From the NCBI RefSeq assembly GCF_030315685.1, contig NZ_JASXSI010000009.1:119900-183899 (forward strand): 64,000 nt of DNA, in the 5' to 3' direction. The position numbers were made by a program, and so were the translations under genes. Origin of the DNA: Gordonia sp. ABSL11-1. GTDB taxonomy: Bacteria > Actinomycetota > Actinomycetes > Mycobacteriales > Mycobacteriaceae. Positions within the stretch are counted from its first letter, which is position 1; each line of letters starts with the position of its first letter. Shown here piece after piece: positions 41,212 to 50,393 of the stretch. The notes under the pieces are model-generated. The model saw only the letters and a list, made by a program, of their open reading frames with translations, was not told the DNA's origin and searched no databases.

Positions 41212-42258
41212 TCAGTGCCAGGGGCTGGGCGCCGAGCGTGCGGGGGCGTCGTAGGGCGTGGCCGGCAATCCGAAGCGCTCGAAGTCGGCCTCGAGATCGT
41301 CGCTGAAGAACGCCACGACGTAGGAGACCTTGCCGTCGGCGCCGAAGTCGACGACCTGCAGCTGGAACGGGCGATGCACGCCATCGGGTTCCCGCATGTA
41401 CAGGCCGAACGCCGGCTGCCCATTGGCGACGGCGGGGAGCAGAATCTGATCGCCGGGTCCCTCGGCCGGGCAGTTCTTGCGGATGAGCGCACCGATGTCG
41501 GCCGGGCCCTGATACCAACCGGTGAAGGGCGGCATCTCCCAGATCGCCTTGTCGGTGAACAGTTCGATGATGGCCTCGACGTCGTAGCGTTCGAATGCCG
41601 ACACGTACTTGGCCAGCAACTCGCGCTTGGCGTCGTCGTCGAGCTCGGTTGGTGAATCCTCCTGCGGCGACGCGTTCTTCAGCTGCTCACGTGCCCTCTG
41701 CAACAGGCTGTTGACGGTGGCGGTGGTGACCCCGATGGTGTCGGCGACCTCGGCGGCCCTCCACTGCAGGACGTCGCGCAGGATCAACACCGCACGCTGA
41801 CGCTCCGGGAGGTGCTGAAGAGCGGCGATGAACGCGAGCCGGATGGACTCCCGGGCCCCGATCACATAGGCGGGGTCGGCGTCGTCTCCGGGCGCGACCT
41901 CGTCGACCGTCCCGGCGAACGGCTCGAGCCACGGCACCTCGTGGTTCTGCAGGAGGTCGTCGGTCGGATCGAAGGCGTCACCGCCGAGGCCCGACGGTAG
42001 CGGCCGACGCTGCCTGCTCTGCAGCGCCGTCAGACAGGTGTTGGTGGCTATCTTGTGAAGCCAGGTCCGGACCGAGGCCCGGCGGTCGAACTTGTCGTAT
42101 CCCCGCCACGCGCGCAGGTACGTCTCCTGCATCAGGTCCTCGGCGTCGTGGTGCGAACCCATCATGCGGTAGCAGTGCGCGAGGATCTCGCGGCGGAACG
42201 GCTCGGAGACCTCGAGGAACTCGGCGTCGGAGGTGGGACGCGTGGTCGTGGTGGACAT
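41212..42258 (-). CDS. sigG: ECF sigma factor with SnoaL-like C-terminal domain (SigG type)
   Basis: A 348-residue alternative sigma factor. The sigma-2 region is HCYRMMGSHHDAEDLMQETYLRAWRGYDKF and the sigma-4 region is LPERQRAVLILRDVLQWRAAEVADTIGVTTATVNSLLQRAREQL. A C-terminal NTF2/SnoaL-like domain from about residue 215 (AKYVSAFERYDVEAIIELFTDKAIWEMPPF) replaces an anti-sigma partner. This two-part build is that of M. tuberculosis SigG. Ligand sensing by the SnoaL domain is a known proposal for this ECF type. ATG 42258 is preferred (MSTTTTRPTS); further upstream codons lack homology. No anti-sigma gene is adjacent. Confidence 0.88.
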   Translation of the reverse strand: MSTTTTRPTSDAEFLEVSEPFRREILAHCYRMMGSHHDAEDLMQETYLRAWRGYDKFDRRASVRTWLHKIATNTCLTALQSRQRRPLPSGLGGDAFDPTDDLLQNHEVPWLEPFAGTVDEVAPGDDADPAYVIGARESIRLAFIAALQHLPERQRAVLILRDVLQWRAAEVADTIGVTTATVNSLLQRAREQLKNASPQEDSPTELDDDAKRELLAKYVSAFERYDVEAIIELFTDKAIWEMPPFTGWYQGPADIGALIRKNCPAEGPGDQILLPAVANGQPAFGLYMREPDGVHRPFQLQVVDFGADGKVSYVVAFFSDDLEADFERFGLPATPYDAPARSAPSPWH

Positions 42259-42883
42259 GTGACCAAGATTACGGGATGACGCCGACAGAGGCGGCCAGTC
42301 TGACCTCCGGAGATGCCCGATGGAACCGGTCGGCGGGTTTCGTGCGTCCAATGGGTAACCGACGTGGTGGCCGAACGGCTCTCACCGACCCGGCGATCAG
42401 AGGGGGACCGCCGGAGCGGCAGGAGGCCGTGCAGGCCCCCACGTCGGCCCGGGAAGGGACGGGGAGGCTCGCTGAACCGAGTGCCGAGAGGGCCTCGGAC
42501 GCCTTTGGAATCAGCGTGCGCGTAAGGGAAGCGGACGAGGCGTCGGCGCCCTATATTCGCCGGTGAACGCCTATGTTGGTGGTGATGACGACGCTCCCGG
42601 TGTGACCATATCGGGGTTGCCACCGCCGTGTGCGCGTTGCTAGCTTGATCGACATGACGAGTCGCCAGCCCTACGTCCCAGAGGTCACCTATGTGACAAC
42701 TGCTCTGGGCTGTCGGCTGCCGTTCGCTCGTGTTCTGTGTTGTCGCCGAATGCGCTGAATCCAGCATTCATCCCCGGGCCGACGATGGCCCGATCACCAT
42801 TCGCTCATCCGAGCGGTCCTGCGCCGGAGTGCTCCGCGACGCGGACCGGGACCGGATGTGGCACATTCGATGAGGACACACAG
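42259..42883. other. 625-base region between divergent sigG and the ROK gene, no confident gene
   Basis: Several short open frames here have no recognisable product and overlap on both strands, so none is called. The region must hold the promoters of sigG and the ROK gene. A 34-codon frame at 42654-42758 ending LGCRLPFARVLCCRRMR is the only candidate leader peptide. Confidence 0.5.
42654..42758 (+). CDS. possible 34-residue leader peptide upstream of the ROK gene
   Basis: A short frame from ATG 42654 to TGA 42756 encodes a peptide whose last part is GCRLPFARVLCCRRMR, with Cys at residues 20, 29 and 30. No clear ribosome site is visible. Actinobacteria have short Cys-containing leader peptides that tune downstream genes to cysteine supply. 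This could be one, 125 bases before the ROK gene, or chance. Confidence 0.25.
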   Translation: MTSRQPYVPEVTYVTTALGCRLPFARVLCCRRMR

Positions 42884-44173
42884 ATGACCGCCACGCTCGA
42901 CCACGCCATGACCACCCCCGCACCCGTCCGACCGCAGGCTCGCCGATCCTCCGGAACCCGGGCGCCTCGGCCCCTCGCCTATGGGTCGCCGCGGAAGGGA
43001 GCCTCCACGATTCACATCGTCACCCCGCAGCTACAGCTGTCGTCGAAGCCGGCGGCACTCGTCCTGCGTACCGCGCGACTGTCGGGGCCCGTCTTCCGCG
43101 ACGACGCCGCCGAGCAGACCGGCCTGAGCATCTCCACCGTCAATCGACAGGTGGGGGCGCTACTGAAGGCCGGACTGATCCGCGAGCGTGCCGACCTCGC
43201 ACCCGCGGGGGCCATCGGGCGCCCACGCCTGCCGTTCGAACTCAACGTCGCCGATTTCCTCACCCTCGGCATCCACATCGGCTACAAGGTCACTTCGATC
43301 ACGACCCATGACCTGCTGCACCGCGTCGTCGGGGCGATCCAGATCCCCACTCCCGTGGCCGACAGCCCGGAACAGACCCTCGCCGCGATCGGCGTCAGCG
43401 CTCGCCGTTTCGTCGGGCGGTGGGCCGGTCGCCGTGTGCTGTGGGCCGGCGTCGCGCTCGGTGGCCGGGTCGCGTCCGGCGGCCTCGTCGACCACCCGCG
43501 TCTCGGCTGGTCGGCGGCCCCGGTCGGGCGGATCATCGCCGAGACGGTCGGACTGCCGGTCTCGGTGGCCAGCCATGTCGAGGCGATGGCGGCCGCCGAA
43601 CTCGTCGTCAACCCCGAGCAGAAGAAGTCGAGCTTCCTGTACTTCTACGCCCGTGAGATGGTCGGTACCGCGTTCTGCGTCGACGGGATGGTGCACACGC
43701 CGAGTGCCGGACCGCCCGTGATCGGTCACTTCCCGACCGGACCGACGACGTTGCTCGACCCGGAGAAGACCGGACGACTGGAGCCGACCGCCAGTGATAC
43801 CGGTGTCGTGGATGCCGCTGTCGCGCTGGGCCTGTCGGTTGACGACATCGAAGGCGTCCACGAGCTCGCCCGCGGTGGCGATGCGACGGCGCGGGCGTTG
43901 CTCGAGGAGCGCGCCGAGGTCCTCGGTCGGACGGTCGCGCTGATCGCTGATATCTTCAATCCGGATCACATCGTGCTGGGCGGTCAGGCGTTCACGGATT
44001 TCCCGGCGACCCTGCCGACCGTTGCCAAGGCGGTCAAGACCACCTCGGTGGTTCCCAATCGTGATGTCCGCGTGTCCCACTCCGGGACCACGGTCCAGCA
44101 GCAGGCGGCCGGGGCGGTGTCGCTCGACGCGATCTACACCGACCCGCTGGATGCTCTCGCGATCACTGCGTAG
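42884..44173 (+). CDS. ROK-family transcriptional regulator (Rv0485-like)
   Basis: A 429-residue regulator with an N-terminal winged helix (RTARLSGPVFRDDAAEQTGLSISTVNRQVGALLKAGLIRERADL, about residues 60-110) and a C-terminal ROK (sugar-kinase-like) domain ending DIFNPDHIVLGGQAF. Two things mark it as a regulator, not a kinase. The catalytic region that should read N-D-A is SHVEAMAAAEL, and the zinc-binding Cys cluster of ROK proteins is absent. Size and features fit the mycobacterial Rv0485 group. ATG 42884 has GAGG nine bases upstream. Effector and targets are unknown. Confidence 0.78.
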   Translation: MTATLDHAMTTPAPVRPQARRSSGTRAPRPLAYGSPRKGASTIHIVTPQLQLSSKPAALVLRTARLSGPVFRDDAAEQTGLSISTVNRQVGALLKAGLIRERADLAPAGAIGRPRLPFELNVADFLTLGIHIGYKVTSITTHDLLHRVVGAIQIPTPVADSPEQTLAAIGVSARRFVGRWAGRRVLWAGVALGGRVASGGLVDHPRLGWSAAPVGRIIAETVGLPVSVASHVEAMAAAELVVNPEQKKSSFLYFYAREMVGTAFCVDGMVHTPSAGPPVIGHFPTGPTTLLDPEKTGRLEPTASDTGVVDAAVALGLSVDDIEGVHELARGGDATARALLEERAEVLGRTVALIADIFNPDHIVLGGQAFTDFPATLPTVAKAVKTTSVVPNRDVRVSHSGTTVQQQAAGAVSLDAIYTDPLDALAITA

Positions 44174-44192
44174 CGCCTCGGCAACAGTCCCC

Positions 44193-44230
44193 CGATCCCG
44201 GAAGGGCCGGTCGTCGCTCCTCCGGGATCG
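44193..44230. terminator. two-way terminator hairpin between ROK and ABC genes
   Basis: Perfect 10-base arms CGATCCCGGA/TCCGGGATCG (44193-44202, 44221-44230) lie around an 18-base loop in the 73-base gap between convergent genes. Confidence 0.6.
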
Positions 44231-44246
44231 AGAGTGGCTTGCAGGC

Positions 44247-45095
44247 TCAGTCCGAGGTGCGCTTGTTGTAGGCGCGCAACGCGAACGGCGCGAAGACGAT
44301 CGTCAGCACGATCGACCAGATGAGCGTCGCCAGCTCGGGGTGCTGCAGGGGCCACGGCGATCCGGGACCGGCCGCCGGACCGTTGCCCCACAGCACGCGC
44401 ATGGCCTGTACCAGCGATGAGATGGGATTCCATTCGGCGATGGTGCGCAGCCAGGACGGCATGGGTCCGGTCGGGACGAAGGCGTTCGAGAGGAACGTCA
44501 GCGGGAACAGCGTGGTGAACATGAATCCGTTCACGGCCTCTACCGACGTCAGCCAGGAGCCGACCAGGATGCCGAACCAGATCATCGCGAACCCGAACAA
44601 CAGGAGCAGCGCGAACGCCAGGACGGCCTCGCCGAACCCGTTGTGGATCCGCCAGCCGATCGCGAGGCCGGTCACGGCCATCACCACGATGCCGATGGAC
44701 GAGTGCAACAGACTCGCGATGCTGCGCCCGACCAACACCGAGGACCGGCGGATCGGCAACGACCGGAACCGGTCGATGATGCCCTTCTCGAGGTCCGCGG
44801 TGATACCGGTGGACACGATGAACGCGGTGAACACGATGGTCTGGCCCATGATGCCGGGCAGCAGGAACTCCTTGTAGGAGACCCCGCCGGTGTTCGTGAT
44901 CGACGCACCGAACACATACGCGAACAGCAACACGAACATGATCGGCTGGATCGTGACATCGGAAAGCATCTCCGGCATCCGCTTGGTGTGGATCATGTTG
45001 CGCTTCACCATGATCCAGGACTGCTGCCAGATGCTGGTCTGATGGATCTCGGGGCGCTGGGTCACCGATGCGCCGGTGGTGGCGGTGGTGGTCAT
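44247..45095 (-). CDS. ABC-2 type permease (DrrB-like)
   Basis: A 282-residue membrane subunit with six predicted helices. The family motif PGIMGQTIVFTAFIVSTGITADLEKGIIDRFRSLPIRRSSVLVGR between helices 2 and 3 is diagnostic of DrrB-type permeases that export drugs or lipids. The ATG overlaps the stop of the upstream ATPase gene by four bases (ATGA), so the pair forms one transporter. Substrate unknown. The gene ends next to a hairpin shared with the convergent ROK gene. Confidence 0.88.
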   Translation of the reverse strand: MTTTATTGASVTQRPEIHQTSIWQQSWIMVKRNMIHTKRMPEMLSDVTIQPIMFVLLFAYVFGASITNTGGVSYKEFLLPGIMGQTIVFTAFIVSTGITADLEKGIIDRFRSLPIRRSSVLVGRSIASLLHSSIGIVVMAVTGLAIGWRIHNGFGEAVLAFALLLLFGFAMIWFGILVGSWLTSVEAVNGFMFTTLFPLTFLSNAFVPTGPMPSWLRTIAEWNPISSLVQAMRVLWGNGPAAGPGSPWPLQHPELATLIWSIVLTIVFAPFALRAYNKRTSD

Positions 45096-46108
45096 GCGGA
45101 TTGCTCCTCTTCGGGGGCCGAGGCGTCCTCGGCGCGGTGACCGGTGAGTGACAGGAACACGTCGTCGAGACTGGGCCGGGCCAGGCCGAGATCGTCGACG
45201 GCGATCCCGCTCTCGTCGAACCAGGCGACGACCCGGGTGAGGTCGGCGAGACCCTCGGCGGGGGCGGTGAGGCGGCGGGCGTTGTGATCGACGAACACCT
45301 CGGCTCCCGTCTTGCGCAGCAAGGCCTCGGCCTCGGGGATGTCGTCCGGGTCGGACACCGTCAGCACCAGGCTCGCCGAGCCCGCCTGCTGCTTGAGCTG
45401 CAGCGGCGTGCCGTGGGCGATGATCTTGCCCTTGTCGATCACGACGATGTCGTCGGCGAGCTGATCGGCCTCCTCGAGATACTGCGTGGTCAGCAGTAGG
45501 GTCGTGCCGTCGGCGACGAGTGTCCGCAGCACATCCCACAACTCGGAACGGCTGCGTGGGTCGAGTCCCGTCGTCGGCTCGTCGAGGAAGAGCACCGGTG
45601 GCGCCGCGAGCAGGCTCACCGCGAGGTCGAGACGGCGCCGCATGCCACCCGAGTAGGACTTGACCTGCTTGTTGCCGGCATCAGTGAGGGAGAACTGCTC
45701 GAGCAGCTGATCGGCGCGACGGGCCAGTACCTTGCGGTTGATCCCGTAGAGCCCACCGATCATCCGGATGTTCTCACGGCCGGTGAGGATCTCGTCGACG
45801 GTGGCGGCCTGCCCCGTCAGTCCCATGCTGCGCCGGACCATCTCGGGCTCGGTCGCGACGTCGTAGCCGGCGATCCGTGCCGAGCCGCTCGTCGGTGGGG
45901 ACAGTGTGGTCATCATCCGGACCGTGGTGGTCTTGCCTGCGCCGTTGGGGCCGAGCAGGCCGAGGACCGAACCCTGCGGCACGGTGAAACTGACGCCGTC
46001 GACCGCGGTGAAGTCGCCGAACCTCTTCACCAGATCGACGGCCTCGATGGCGACGTCACGCGTTGATTGCTCCCCCGGCAGCACGGCCGGGACGGTAGGT
46101 GAGCTCAT
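45092..46108 (-). CDS. ABC transporter ATP-binding protein (DrrA-like)
   Basis: A 338-residue ATPase. Walker A is GPNGAGKTT, the signature is SYSGGMRRRLDLAVSL and Walker B is PVLFLDEPTTGLDPRSR. A C-terminal extension of about 90 residues (LRKTGAEVFVDHNARRLTAPAEG) is typical of the daunorubicin-resistance DrrA family. ATG 46108 (MSSPTVPAVLPG) has a GGAGA ribosome site. It pairs with the overlapping permease gene. The neighbouring ROK regulator could control it, but that gene is convergent, not divergent. Confidence 0.9.
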   Translation of the reverse strand: MSSPTVPAVLPGEQSTRDVAIEAVDLVKRFGDFTAVDGVSFTVPQGSVLGLLGPNGAGKTTTVRMMTTLSPPTSGSARIAGYDVATEPEMVRRSMGLTGQAATVDEILTGRENIRMIGGLYGINRKVLARRADQLLEQFSLTDAGNKQVKSYSGGMRRRLDLAVSLLAAPPVLFLDEPTTGLDPRSRSELWDVLRTLVADGTTLLLTTQYLEEADQLADDIVVIDKGKIIAHGTPLQLKQQAGSASLVLTVSDPDDIPEAEALLRKTGAEVFVDHNARRLTAPAEGLADLTRVVAWFDESGIAVDDLGLARPSLDDVFLSLTGHRAEDASAPEEEQSA

Positions 46109-46364
46109 GTTTCTCCACGTTATCGATGGGGTCTGACAGTTGGCGAACGATTTTTCGGTGACCACGGCGCCACGGGTGGCGAGACTCCGTCACAGCGACA
46201 GACATACGCACCCGCAGAAAATCATCGCCCGACATCGACCGATTGTCCGAATTGCCAGGACCAGGCTAGGGCCTCACGTGCAGTTGACGTCAAGAACACC
46301 CTCTTTTTCCGCATTCACGGTCTCTGGAATGGGAAATGTCCGAGGATACGGATACGCTCGGCCG

Positions 46365-46775
46365 GTGGCAGAGATACGGATCCGTGACGCCGCCGAACTG
46401 CTCGGAGTCAGTGACGACACCGTCCGGCGCTGGGTTGCGTCCGGCCGGCTCGCAGCGAACTCCACCGACAACACCGTCACGACGGTCGACGGGGCAGAAC
46501 TCGCCGTACTCGCCCGAGAGCGGGCGGGCACACCGCCTGACGACGGGTCGGGAGTGTTGCGATCTGCGCGCAACCGCTTCACCGGTCTGGTCACCGACGT
46601 CATCGCCGACGGGGTGATGGCACAGGTGACCCTACAGTGTGGTCCGTTCGAGGTGACGTCGTTGATGAGCTCGGACGCGGCCCGCGAACTGGCCCTGGAG
46701 CCCGGTGTGGTCGCCACCGCCGTGGTCAAGGCGACCACGGTGATCGTCGAGACGAAACGAGAAGGACAGTCATGA
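46365..46775 (+). CDS. HTH-TOBE molybdate-responsive regulator
   Basis: A 136-residue protein with a MerR/excisionase-type helix-turn-helix (IRIRDAAELLGVSDDTVRRWVASGRLAA, residues 4-31) and a C-terminal TOBE/Mop molybdate-binding domain (about residues 65-132, from SARNRFTGLVTDV to KATTVIVE). Its stop overlaps the ATG of modA, so it is the first gene of the molybdate operon and probably senses molybdate for it. GTG 46365 gives the family start MAEIRIRD; an in-frame ATG 46329 is possible. This short HTH-TOBE build replaces the larger ModE of enteric bacteria. Confidence 0.85.
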   Translation: MAEIRIRDAAELLGVSDDTVRRWVASGRLAANSTDNTVTTVDGAELAVLARERAGTPPDDGSGVLRSARNRFTGLVTDVIADGVMAQVTLQCGPFEVTSLMSSDAARELALEPGVVATAVVKATTVIVETKREGQS

Positions 46776-47566
46776 CAAGGACAGTGTCGCGGACGTCAGT
46801 GACGAGGGTACTGGCAGCGCTGGCCGCCACGGGGTTGCTCGTCATCGCAGGGTGTTCGTCGTCGGACGATGAATCGTCGTCCGGGTCCCAGGCGCCCGAG
46901 TCGACGACGCTGAACGTCTCGGCGGCGGCGTCGTTGAAGAAGACGTTCACCGCGATCGCGGATCGGTTCGAGAAGGACAACGCCGGCGTCACGGTGAAGC
47001 TCTCGTTCGACGGGTCATCGACCCTGGTGAACCAGATCAAACAGGGGGCTCCCGCCGACGTCTTCGCGAGCGCGGATCAGAAGAACATGGACAAACTCGG
47101 CGATCAGGCCGTCGACCCGAAGATTTTCGCGACCAACACTCTGGTGATCGTGACAGCGCCCGGGAATCCCAAAGGGATCAACTCGTTTGCCGATCTGAAC
47201 AAGCCGGGTGTCACGACGGTCGTGTGCCAGCCCGCGCAGCCCTGTGGAAACGCGACCGAGACGGTCGAACGCAACACCGGGATCACGCTCACCCCGGCGT
47301 CCGAGGAGCAGTCGGTGACCGCCGTGCTCACCAAGGTGACTGCAGGACAGGCCGATGCGGGACTCGTCTACGTCACCGACGCGAAGGGTGCGGGCGACAA
47401 GGTGACGACCGTCGTCGACCCGGCGTTCGCCGCCGTCGTCAACGAGTACCCCATCGCCACGGTGCGGGGGGCGGCCGATGAGGCCACCGCCAAGCAGTTC
47501 GTCGATGCCGTGCTGAGTCCGTCGGGTCAGCAGATCCTCGCCGATGCCGGCTTCGGGAAGCCTTGA
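46772..47566 (+). CDS. modA: molybdate ABC transporter substrate-binding lipoprotein
   Basis: A 264-residue extracytoplasmic binding protein. The lipobox LLVIAGC puts the lipid-modified Cys at residue 28. The mature part starts with the ModA signature LNVSAAASLKKTFTAIADRFEK and has FDGSSTLVNQIKQGAPADVFASAD, the molybdate-contact region. ATG 46772 overlaps the regulator stop (ATGA) and has GAAGGA upstream. It feeds the ModB/ModC pump encoded directly downstream. The membrane molybdoenzyme at 10603 would need this supply. Confidence 0.93.
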   Translation: MTRTVSRTSVTRVLAALAATGLLVIAGCSSSDDESSSGSQAPESTTLNVSAAASLKKTFTAIADRFEKDNAGVTVKLSFDGSSTLVNQIKQGAPADVFASADQKNMDKLGDQAVDPKIFATNTLVIVTAPGNPKGINSFADLNKPGVTTVVCQPAQPCGNATETVERNTGITLTPASEEQSVTAVLTKVTAGQADAGLVYVTDAKGAGDKVTTVVDPAFAAVVNEYPIATVRGAADEATAKQFVDAVLSPSGQQILADAGFGKP

Positions 47567-48372
47567 CGGGCAGCAGATCCGCATCGTCGGGCATCCCGTC
47601 GTGGCTGTATGTCCCGGCGGCACTCGGGGTGGCCCTGATCGTGCTACCGCCGATCGCACTGCTCGCCAAGACCCCATGGCACACATTCGTCGAGCAGGTG
47701 ACCTCGGAGTCGTCGCGGCAGGCCCTGGTGCTCTCCCTGCAGACCGCGACGATCAGCACCGCCCTGTGCATCTTGCTCGGCGTGCCGATGGCGGTCGTGT
47801 TCGCACGGCACGACGGCGTCCTCACACGAGTGCTGAGATCCCTTGTGCTGCTGCCGCTCGTGCTGCCGCCGGTCGTCGGGGGTATCGCATTGCTGTACAC
47901 CTTCGGCCGGCTCGGACTCGTCGGCTCACCTCTTCGTGACATCGGCATCGACATCGCGTTCAGCACCACGGCCGTCGTGCTGGCGCAGACCTTTGTGGCA
48001 CTGCCGTTCCTCGTGATCAGCACCGAAGGCGCGCTGCGCGTCGTCGGTACCCGCTATGAGGAGGTCGCCGCGACTCTCGGTGCCGGACCGACCAGGACGT
48101 TGTGGAGGGTCACGATCCCGCTCGTGGTGCCGTCGTTACTGGCGGGCATCGTCCTCGCGTTCGCTCGGGCGATGGGAGAGTTCGGCGCGACGATCACCTT
48201 CGCGGGGAACGCCCCCGGGATAACGCAGACCGCGCCGCTGGCGATCTATGTGGCCGAGATCGACGATCCGACCGCCGCGATACCACTCTCACTGGTGCTC
48301 GTGGTGGTGTCGCTGGTGGTGGTCGTCGCCGTCCATGCGCGTCGGCGCGCGCCGGAGCGGAGCGCCCTGTGA
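47563..48372 (+). CDS. modB: molybdate ABC transporter permease
   Basis: A 269-residue permease with about six helices. The EAA loop that contacts the ATPase reads RYEEVAATLGAGPTRTLWRVTIPLVVPSLLAGIVLAFARAMGEFGATITFAG, the ModB pattern. The start is TTG 47563, overlapping the modA TGA (TTGA); its N-terminus is unusually hydrophilic for 15 residues. The stop overlaps the GTG of modC. Confidence 0.93.
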   Translation: MTGSRSASSGIPSWLYVPAALGVALIVLPPIALLAKTPWHTFVEQVTSESSRQALVLSLQTATISTALCILLGVPMAVVFARHDGVLTRVLRSLVLLPLVLPPVVGGIALLYTFGRLGLVGSPLRDIGIDIAFSTTAVVLAQTFVALPFLVISTEGALRVVGTRYEEVAATLGAGPTRTLWRVTIPLVVPSLLAGIVLAFARAMGEFGATITFAGNAPGITQTAPLAIYVAEIDDPTAAIPLSLVLVVVSLVVVVAVHARRRAPERSAL

Positions 48373-49454
48373 GCGCGCCCGAGGCGGATTCCGCGACCGC
48401 CGACGGTCTGCGGCTGCGGGCCGACAGTCGCGTGCCGTATCTCGATCTCGAACACCACTTTCCGCTGGGCAGTACGACCGCTGTGCTCGGCCCGAATGGT
48501 GCGGGAAAGACGACCTTGTTGCGGATCATCGCGGGGTTGCACGACAGCGGTGGTGACACTCGTGTGAACATCGGCCGTGAGATCTTGCGGGACAGAGGGC
48601 ATCGGGTCCCGGCACATCGTCGCGGGGTGGCGATGCTGTCGCAGGAAGCTCGCCTCTTCCCCCATCTGACAGTCCGCGCGAACGTGGCCTTCGCGCCGTC
48701 TGCGCAGCATCTTTCAGCAGCGGTGGTCCGCGAGCGTGTCGAGAAATGGCTGGAGGTCACGGAGGTCACCGACCTCGCCGATCGCAAGCCCGCCCAGCTG
48801 TCCGGGGGGCAGGCGCAACGGGTCGCGATCGCGCGGGCGCTTGCTGCCGAGCCGCGAATCCTCTTGTTGGACGAACCTTTCCGGGCGCTCGATGTCGATG
48901 TGGCGGGACGGGTGCGGGCGTTGCTGCGAGATGTCCTCTCCGATCACTCGAGGATCACGGTGATGGTCACCCACGATGTCGTCGACGTCGTCACGCTGGC
49001 CGATCGCGCGATGGTGATCGACGCCGGCCGCCGCGCCGGTGAGGGCCCAGTGGGCGAGATGCTGGCGAACCCGGTGAACGACTTCGTCGCCCGCCTGGCG
49101 GGACTCAATCTCGTGTCCGGGGAATGGGACGGCGTGGCCGTCGTCGGTGCGGGTGTCGCCGTGTTCGGCACCCTCGCCGAGCCGGTCCATCGGCATCAGC
49201 GGGCGACCGCGGTGTTCGCCCCCGATGCGGTCGCGGTGTTCACATCTCCGCCTGCCGACACCAGCTTTCGCAACGTGTTCACCACGACGGTGGAACAGGT
49301 CGTCCCGCACGGCGATCGAGTGATCGTCCGTGGCCGCGTCGGCGACGTGACGATCGGTGCAGAGGTGACCGGCAGCGCATTGCTCGACCTCTCGCTCACC
49401 GTCGGCGATCGTGTCCACTTCGCCGTGAAGGCCACCGCGGTCCGCGTCTACTGA
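48369..49454 (+). CDS. modC: molybdate ABC transporter ATP-binding protein
   Basis: A 361-residue ATPase. Walker A is GPNGAGKTT, the signature is LSGGQAQRVAIARAL and Walker B is RILLLDEPFRALD. The C-terminal part (about residue 295 on, VFTTTVEQVVPHGDRVIVRGRVGDVTIGAEVTGSALLDLSL) is a single TOBE/Mop domain that binds molybdate. GTG 48369 overlaps the modB stop (GTGA). The 3' end overlaps the convergent cyclase gene by 7 bases. Confidence 0.93.
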   Translation: MSAPEADSATADGLRLRADSRVPYLDLEHHFPLGSTTAVLGPNGAGKTTLLRIIAGLHDSGGDTRVNIGREILRDRGHRVPAHRRGVAMLSQEARLFPHLTVRANVAFAPSAQHLSAAVVRERVEKWLEVTEVTDLADRKPAQLSGGQAQRVAIARALAAEPRILLLDEPFRALDVDVAGRVRALLRDVLSDHSRITVMVTHDVVDVVTLADRAMVIDAGRRAGEGPVGEMLANPVNDFVARLAGLNLVSGEWDGVAVVGAGVAVFGTLAEPVHRHQRATAVFAPDAVAVFTSPPADTSFRNVFTTTVEQVVPHGDRVIVRGRVGDVTIGAEVTGSALLDLSLTVGDRVHFAVKATAVRVY

Positions 49455-50362
49455 TCGTGATGCCTGTTGACCTCGAGGGCCTTGGCCTTCAGCCGCTTGT
49501 AGCCTCGGACACTCAGCGGCGGAATCGATTTCAGATACCACCGGTCGTCGTCAGCGAGGGTGTCGCCCATCGACTCGTCGACAAGGGTGGTACCGGGGCG
49601 GGCCGACCCGGACAGGCGTGCCGCCACATTCACGGTCTCGCCGAACACATCGCCGAGACGGCTGAGGACATGGCCACGCGCGAGTCCCACTCGCAGCGGC
49701 GGAATGCGCTCGTCCGTCGACAGTTCGTGTAACGCCAGAGCGATCGCCGCCGCGTCCGTCGGCTCGTGGCAGGTGAACATCACCGCATCGCCCAGGGTCT
49801 TGACCACATGGCCGCCGTTGGCGGTGACGATCTCGAACGTGTCCTCTTCGAACGACTCCAACAGTGCTTCCAGCTCGTCGAGCGCGATACGCCGCGACAG
49901 ACTCGTGTAGCCGACGATGTCGGCGAATCCGACGATGAGGTCCATGCTCTCGTCCGACTCGTGCTCGACGTGATGCTCCAGCGCCAGCGCGAGGTGCCGT
50001 CGCCAGATGAGCTGCTGGATCTGGCCCAGCGCCGCGCTCATCTGGTCGATGGTCCACGGGACGTCGGGGTTGCGGTCGAGTTCGCGGAGTTGATCGGCCT
50101 GCCAGTCTGCGAGCCGGGCCATCGTCTGACCGATCGCGCGAGCGGTGGCGACCTGGGCGTCCTGGGGCATCGTCGTCTCGGAGTCGGCGAACAGCCGCAG
50201 TGCGTCGAGATCGTCCTCGCCGAAGATCTTGTCCGGGGTCGACTGCCGCGCGAAACCGAAGGCGTTCCACACCTTTTCCGCGTAGTCGGGGGAGAGGCCG
50301 AGTTCGGCGATCAGTTCGTCGCGGGTGTAGCGGGGAGCGCGTCTGTCGTCGGAGGCGGTCAC
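49448..50362 (-). CDS. class III adenylyl cyclase (Rv1647-like)
   Basis: A 304-residue soluble cyclase. Residues 1-130 form a helical N-terminal domain; the catalytic domain is about residues 135-300. Metal-binding Asp148 is in FADIVGYTS and Asp192 in TLGDAVMF. Lys188 precedes the latter, and the transition-state pair Asn245 and Arg249 sits in NVAARLSG. All catalytic residues for ATP cyclisation are thus present. The N-terminal layout matches the mycobacterial Rv1647 type. GTG 50362 is preferred (MTASDDRRAPRYTRDEL). The phosphodiesterase-like gene at 20605 could oppose it. Confidence 0.85.
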   Translation of the reverse strand: MTASDDRRAPRYTRDELIAELGLSPDYAEKVWNAFGFARQSTPDKIFGEDDLDALRLFADSETTMPQDAQVATARAIGQTMARLADWQADQLRELDRNPDVPWTIDQMSAALGQIQQLIWRRHLALALEHHVEHESDESMDLIVGFADIVGYTSLSRRIALDELEALLESFEEDTFEIVTANGGHVVKTLGDAVMFTCHEPTDAAAIALALHELSTDERIPPLRVGLARGHVLSRLGDVFGETVNVAARLSGSARPGTTLVDESMGDTLADDDRWYLKSIPPLSVRGYKRLKAKALEVNRHHDQ

Positions 50363-50393
50363 GGGCTCAGCATAGAGAACGATCGCCGAACGT

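Noticed and set aside
42276..42566. 96-codon open frame in the sigG-ROK gap
   Set aside because: No ribosome site, no domain and biased composition; overlaps another frame on the opposite strand.
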